A stretch of 64,000 nucleotides of DNA from Lactococcus garvieae (GTDB lineage: Bacteria > Bacillota > Bacilli > Lactobacillales > Streptococcaceae): contig NZ_CP065691.1 of assembly GCF_016027715.1 (NCBI RefSeq), forward strand, positions 1,025,954-1,089,953, given 5' to 3'. Position 1 is the stretch's first letter; each line of letters opens with the position of its first letter. The translations under genes and the position numbers were made by a program. The notes beneath the pieces are model-generated. The model was given only the letters and a program-made list of their open reading frames with translations. It was not told where the DNA came from and did not search any database. Of this stretch, positions 59,559 to 64,000 are shown piece after piece.

Positions 59559-62537
59559 ATGATAAAAAAACTATTTTATTTTATTGCTTTCTTACTTGTG
59601 AATATTTCGATAACTTTCACATTCAGTCAACAAGCTAGGGCAGAAAGCTATACTTCTGATTTCTGTAATCAACTGGGGACATGGAAGGATCTTGTTGGTC
59701 AAGCCGATAGAAAAATCAATCAAGGACAACTGACTGTAGCCAATCAAAAGCTCAGTACAGGATATGAGAGTATTTCGCTCAATACAGATGCAGGAAATCG
59801 TAGTTCTGGAGATGTGCAAGTAACTTTTGTATACAATGGACAAACAAATTTTGGACTAGCCTTTCGCGCTGGCGCAGAAAGCACCAAAAATTATCAGTCA
59901 TTTGCTTATATGAATAATGGCAACTGGCAACTTGGTCAGCCAGGTGGCAAATGGATTACAGATATACACAGTCAAAGTCTAGTTTCTGGGCAAACCTATA
60001 AGCTACTTCTACGTTATCAGGGTACAAGTGTTAAAGCTTATCTTAATGGGAAGATAATCTATGATAATCCCCACGTCACTTACAGTGATGGTTCAACCAT
60101 TAATGGGGACTGGACCGGATTCGTAGGTTTACGACTTTTTGGAAATCTAAGTCAGCTTTCACTCTTATCGATAAAAGCTGGAGATGTGAACAGCATACCT
60201 GAAATTTTAGATGCGCAACAATTTATAAACTTACGTGACAAGTGGAAACAACAATTAGTTACTGAAAATTATGATTCAAACAATTCAGCACTCGTCCAAT
60301 ATGTAAGTACTTTGTCCAAGGATGCTAAAACCCTTTACCAAAGTATGGATCGTAGCCCTAATCGAAAAGATTTATGGCCTTTGAAAGCTGGTGATACCGC
60401 ATCTGCAAATCTAACGACCCAATTTTCTAACCTCTACCTTCTCTCACAGGCTTATGGCACTAAAGGGACAGATTACTATCTCAATACAGAACTGCTCACT
60501 GATATTCAGTCTGGCCTTGATTTTATGGTGCATCAAAAAGGCTTTAATGGACAAAAATACTATGGCAATTGGTGGGATTGGCAAGTTGGTATCCCCCAAA
60601 AATTTATTGGCAGTTTAATGATTATTGGTGATATACTACCAACAGATAAAATACAAGAATATACCAAAGCAATCCAGTCCTATATCCCTAATCCCTATCA
60701 GCAACTCTATACTAAAGCACAAAATGTATTTGTTGATTTAGCTTTTATTCCTAATTTTACGACTACAGGTGCAAATAGAACAGATTTAGCCTTATCCGTG
60801 CTTGGACTAGGAATTTTACAAAAAGATGAAAGTAAAATCGAACTGGCTTCAAACAGTATTAAAGAAGTCTTTCAAACCGTCACCAAAGGTGATGGTTTCT
60901 ATCCTGATGGCTCTTTTATTCAACACAATAATATCCCTTATACCGGTTCTTACGGGAATGTTCTTGTTAAAGGTGTCGGGCAAATTCTTGCCATCACAAA
61001 AGGTTCAGGCTTTGAAATGGACAGTCAAACTGTCTCAAAATTTGTCTCTACTGTTGAACAATCTTTTATCCCCCTCATTTATCAAGGAGCAATGCTTCCA
61101 GGTGTCAATGGGCGCTCCATATCACGCGCACCAAAAGATACGCAGATGGGCTACGGTTCAACCACAATGTATAATTTGCTTATCGTTACTCATTTAGCAC
61201 CTGTAGAAAGTTAAAAGAAACTGCAAGAAGCAGTGAAATATTGGATGCAAGCAAATCCTGATTATTATCTCAATAACACAAGAGACTATAATGATTTACA
61301 ACTGACCCTTTCTTTAATGGCAAATACTGCAATTACTGGAGACACGCTTCCATTTACGGGAACAAAAGTTTTCGCCTCAATGGACCGTTTTGTTCAAAGT
61401 AATCCAAATTATATGACGAGTCTCAGTTTGTACTCCAAACGTACTTCTTCTTTTGAAGCAGGTAATGGTGAAAACAAACGTGGTTGGCATACAGCTGATG
61501 GCATGTTTTATCTCTATAATAACGACGGCGTCCAATTCAGTAACAACTATTGGCCAACTGTTGATCCCTATCGATTGCCGGGGACAACCGTGGATACTGT
61601 GACACTTCAAGATGAAAATTCATCTTTTACTACTGTAACTTCTCCCGAATCATGGGTCGGGGGAGTAGCTTCAGAAAATGAAGCCGTGATGGGAATGGCA
61701 CTTAATAAACAAGGTACCAAAAACAACGGTGCTGTCCTTCCGATGAATCTTCGTGCTAAAAAATCATGGTTTGTTCTTGAAGACCAGACAGTTGCTTTGG
61801 GTGCAGGAATTAATGGTGACACTGAAGCATCAATTGAAACAGTTGTTGACAATCGCTTACTTAATGAGTCATACCAATATCAAGTGTTTTCGAACAAGGG
61901 CCCTATCTCTGATGCTTTGGAAGTAAGTAAAAAAGATTGGCTGCTCCTGCAGTCAGACCATCAAAATGCTTCGATTGGTTATTATTTCCCTGATTCTTCA
62001 GACATTACTGTGCAAAGTGAAAAAAGAACAGGAACTTATAGTGATATCAATAGCGCCTTTCCAAGTAACAAAATTTATAACGGTGAATATCGTAAATTCT
62101 TGATAAACCACGGGCAGCATCCTCAAAATGCTAGCTATGCTTATGTTATTCTTCCAGAAGCAACGCAAGAAAGTCTTAAAAACTATACTCAAGAAAATGC
62201 CCTTAAAATTCTTGAAAACACTGAAAGTATTCAAGCTGTGCAAATGGAGAATGCTGGTTATTTAGGAATTAATTTTTGGGCTGCTACAGGAGGTACCATA
62301 GCAGACATCACAACGGACAAGCCTATCTCCTTGTTAAAGCAAACAAAGCAGTCTAAAACCACATACACCATTGCAAATCCAACTCAAATCAATGAGATAG
62401 CTCATATCCAGTTGTCAAAAGATTTCAAGCAGATTCTTTCAATGAGCGAGGGCATGAACTTTGATGAAGCCACGCACACTTTAAGCATTGACTTTTCAGG
62501 AAGTGCGGGAAATCCAAAACAAATAGTTGTAGAGTGA
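59559..62537 (+). pseudogene. Polysaccharide lyase family 8 gene interrupted by one in-frame stop
   Basis: The frame reads through about 992 positions except for a TAA at 61212-61214 (codon 552). Before it: signal peptide from the ATG at 59559 (cleavage near ARA-ES), a LamG/DUF1080-like sandwich (about 30-205), and the alpha-toroid with the PL8 triad Asn406 ('TTGANRTDLAL'), His456 ('DGSFIQHNNIPYTG') and Tyr465, whose spacings of 50 and 9 match pneumococcal hyaluronate lyase (N349, H399, Y408). 'NGRSISRAPKDTQMGYG' follows. After the stop the same frame continues with 'KKLQEAVKYWMQANPDYY' and the C-terminal beta-sandwich domains. One nonsense change, no frameshift. Hyaluronate, chondroitin and xanthan lyases all belong here. 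Confidence 0.9.
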
Positions 62538-62593
62538 TGTAGTTCAATAGGCACATCTTTCCTACTGCTTATTAGTTGTTTCAGGAAAAACAT

Positions 62594-62770
62594 TTGAAAA
62601 AAGTAATTATAGGACTTGATGACTATACGTATGGGGTAGTATATTCAGCCTTTTCCGAAGATGAAAACTATCTCCTAGTAGGGAGCATGGTTTCATCTGC
62701 ACTTGATGTAAGCCGAGCCAAAAGAGAACTCAGAGAAATAAAGCAAATTTTACTCGAAAAAAATCCTTAA
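62594..62770 (+). CDS. Small protein with C-terminal motif shared with 44421-44558
   Basis: 58 residues from a TTG at 62594 with CAGGAAAA before it (a frame six codons longer also starts at TTG). 'MKKVIIGLDDYTYGVVYSAF', then a mildly hydrophobic stretch 'YLLVGSMVSSAL' and the charged end 'DVSRAKRELREIKQILLEKNP'. The end is almost the same as in the 45-residue protein at 44421, so both probably belong to one unnamed lactococcal family. It follows the PL8 gene by 56 nt and ends at a terminator. Function unknown. Confidence 0.55.
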   Translation: MKKVIIGLDDYTYGVVYSAFSEDENYLLVGSMVSSALDVSRAKRELREIKQILLEKNP

Positions 62771-62789
62771 GATAAGATTCAATAAATCA

Positions 62790-62836
62790 AAAAAACAGAG
62801 AGTATCAAACCCTTGCTAGGATACTTTCTGTTTTTT
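62790..62836. terminator. Bidirectional terminator
   Basis: 17-nt arms AAAAAACAGAGAGTATC / GATACTTTCTGTTTTTT with one G-T pair and a 13-nt loop. It ends the small gene (plus) and the LPXTG gene (minus). Confidence 0.9.
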
Positions 62837-62845
62837 AATTATTGA

Positions 62846-64000
62846 TTATAATGTATGCTTATCCTTCTTTTTCATCCTGTACAATGCCAGCATCAAAGCT
62901 GTCAGGCCTAGGGCCCCTGTTATTGTCAAAGGATCTTTTTCACCTGTGTCTGGTAAATCAGTAGTTTCTTCTAAAACTTCAGAAACAGTAGGAAGAGCCT
63001 CAACTTTCTTCTCCTCTTCACTTGTAAGTAAATCAGTAGGTAATTCTGGACTAACTTCTTCCTCAATTTTCACTTTAGGCGCTTTAGGCGCAACTTTTGG
63101 TTCATCTTTTTTGTTCTGCTCAACAGGTGGCGTTTCAGGCCTAACTTTTTCTTCTTCTTTTTCTTTGACAGGTGGGTCTACTTCGTCTTCTAGTAAGGAA
63201 ATATCCATTGTTGCAAGGTCAGGTGCTAAAAATTCAGTAACATTCGGGACATCAACTGTATATATAGGTACTATCTGAGGCTGTGCTTGAATCGGATCTG
63301 ATAAAGTTGTCCCATCTTCATTTATTCCCACGAGATACAGAAAAGCGTAAATTTGACCTAGACCTTGATAGCCGTTATTTACTGCTACCAGTACGTCTTC
63401 AATGACAATTTTTTCTCTCGCAGTTAAACCACCATATATTGGATCATGACCATTTTGCTCAAGAACTTCGAGTGTACCTCCATCTCCTTCCATGATTGAG
63501 TTAAAGTTAAATTGCTCATCTAAAAGCATCCATGTGATAACCTGTGTAATTACCCGATATTCGCCATCAAGTTGACCATAAGCATCAACAAGATAATTAT
63601 AAGCTGAGACGATACGTTTATACTGCTCTGGTGTCATATCTCGTCCACCTTGTGCAGCAAAGTTATTGTCAAAAGGATTTACATCAAGCAAGTAACCAAT
63701 CCCCGTATTCATTTCTCCCTCACCTGAAAAATGATGTGATCCTAAGTAAGCGCAGAAAGAAGGTATAGGCAAAGCACCCTCTATTCCCTGAGGAGAGATG
63801 CTCATATCAAAAATATCAGCAAACCCCTTTGTGCTCCAGGCATGCCCTTCTGGTACCGAGAAAACTCTGCGCCATTCGGATGGGTTGTAAGTATAATTTA
63901 CTTTATAGAGTTGGTTTCCCTCATAGTTGTAGCCCATTTCTGCCAGTATCCAGGCGGTAATATCACCGTCAGAACCAAAAAAGTTATCACGTTGCTCTTG
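62846..64000 (-). CDS. LPXTG surface protein with probable thioester domain, N-terminus outside window
   Basis: 384 residues are present; the frame is open to the right edge. A Cys in 'PSFCAYLGSH' and a Gln in 'VITQVITWMLL' fit the Cys-Gln pair of thioester domains (TED, formerly TQXA) of Gram-positive adhesins, which can bind host amines covalently. The second half is a Pro/Glu/Lys-rich wall-spanning stretch (about residues 260-345), followed by a canonical 'LPDTGEKDP', a membrane helix (ITGALGLTALMLALY) and the basic tail RMKKKDKHTL. Anchored by the housekeeping sortase, unlike the IPxAGD proteins at the other end. The full ligand domain cannot be judged here. Confidence 0.75.
   Translation of the reverse strand, partial: QEQRDNFFGSDGDITAWILAEMGYNYEGNQLYKVNYTYNPSEWRRVFSVPEGHAWSTKGFADIFDMSISPQGIEGALPIPSFCAYLGSHHFSGEGEMNTGIGYLLDVNPFDNNFAAQGGRDMTPEQYKRIVSAYNYLVDAYGQLDGEYRVITQVITWMLLDEQFNFNSIMEGDGGTLEVLEQNGHDPIYGGLTAREKIVIEDVLVAVNNGYQGLGQIYAFLYLVGINEDGTTLSDPIQAQPQIVPIYTVDVPNVTEFLAPDLATMDISLLEDEVDPPVKEKEEEKVRPETPPVEQNKKDEPKVAPKAPKVKIEEEVSPELPTDLLTSEEEKKVEALPTVSEVLEETTDLPDTGEKDPLTITGALGLTALMLALYRMKKKDKHTL

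Noticed and set aside
59541-62537. PL8 lyase as two separate functional genes
   Set aside because: The second part begins in the same frame directly after the TAA, has no ribosome site or signal peptide, and completes the normal PL8 domain order.
1-64000. Insertion sequences, prophage, tRNA or rRNA genes
   Set aside because: No transposase, integrase, phage structural gene, cloverleaf or rRNA-like sequence was recognised on either strand.

Overview
The window looks like a chromosome segment of a low-GC lactic acid bacterium of the genus Lactococcus. The evidence is the H2O-forming NADH oxidase NoxE, the menFDHBEC operon, the nrdR-dnaB-dnaI block, the ccrZ-trmB pair, the Mga-like regulator beside WxL surface-protein genes, and many extended -10 promoters of the form TGnTATAAT. 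The proteins read as orthologues of L. lactis proteins but not as the same species; a garvieae/petauri-like lineage is my guess, not shown. No tRNA, rRNA, IS element, prophage or CRISPR array was seen.

Layout. (1) 1-10.4 kb: a csc-type WxL cell-surface cluster. It has four WxL proteins, one WxL-like protein that has lost both Trp, two WxL-interacting proteins (DUF916/DUF3324), two small sortase substrates with the unusual sorting motif IPxAGD, a dedicated sortase on the opposite strand, a pectate-lyase-like adhesin running off the left edge, and an Mga-family regulator. (2) 10.5-14.5 kb: redox genes (noxE, a DUF1858 plus DUF438/hemerythrin/PAS pair) and a probable small RNA. (3) 14.5-20.4 kb: transketolase and an ascorbate-type (Ula) PTS with a BglG-type regulator that carries EIIA; cre sites flank these genes. 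(4) 20.5-36.4 kb: core genes for replication restart (dnaI, dnaB, dnaC), nrdR, trmB, ccrZ, veg, rplI, gdpP, HAD phosphatases, asparaginase, nrnA and ytoI. (5) 36.4-44.6 kb: the menaquinone operon menF-D-H-B-E-C with a hotdog thioesterase, an acetyltransferase and a very small membrane protein. (6) 44.6-62.5 kb: a uronic-acid polysaccharide utilisation locus. (7) 62.6-64 kb: a small protein and an LPXTG surface protein with a likely thioester domain, cut by the right edge.

Logic of the polysaccharide locus. A secreted PL8 lyase would cut an acidic polysaccharide to unsaturated oligosaccharides. A mannose-family PTS (EIIAB, EIIC, EIID) would import them. Cytosolic GH88 unsaturated glucuronyl hydrolase, GH35 beta-galactosidase, a DUF2264 protein and an unnamed F5/8-like protein would split them. 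KduI, KduD (two copies), KdgK and KdgA would take the uronate to pyruvate and glyceraldehyde-3-phosphate. Two regulators, LacI-type and GntR-type, sit inside the locus. Six copies of a TAACATRTTA palindrome lie in front of the PTS, the GntR gene, the GH88-GH35 pair and the lyase, and suggest a GntR regulon. The lyase gene is interrupted by one in-frame TAA, so this strain may import such oligosaccharides without being able to make them.

The most interesting signals are: the IPxAGD substrates around their own sortase in the WxL cluster; the Trp-less WxL-like protein; the DUF2264 plus orphan F5/8 pair inside a uronate locus; the GntR operator set; the structured 172-nt intercistronic region at 52.6 kb; the approximately 163-nt RNA gene at 14.3 kb; and a menF promoter that implies a nearly leaderless mRNA.
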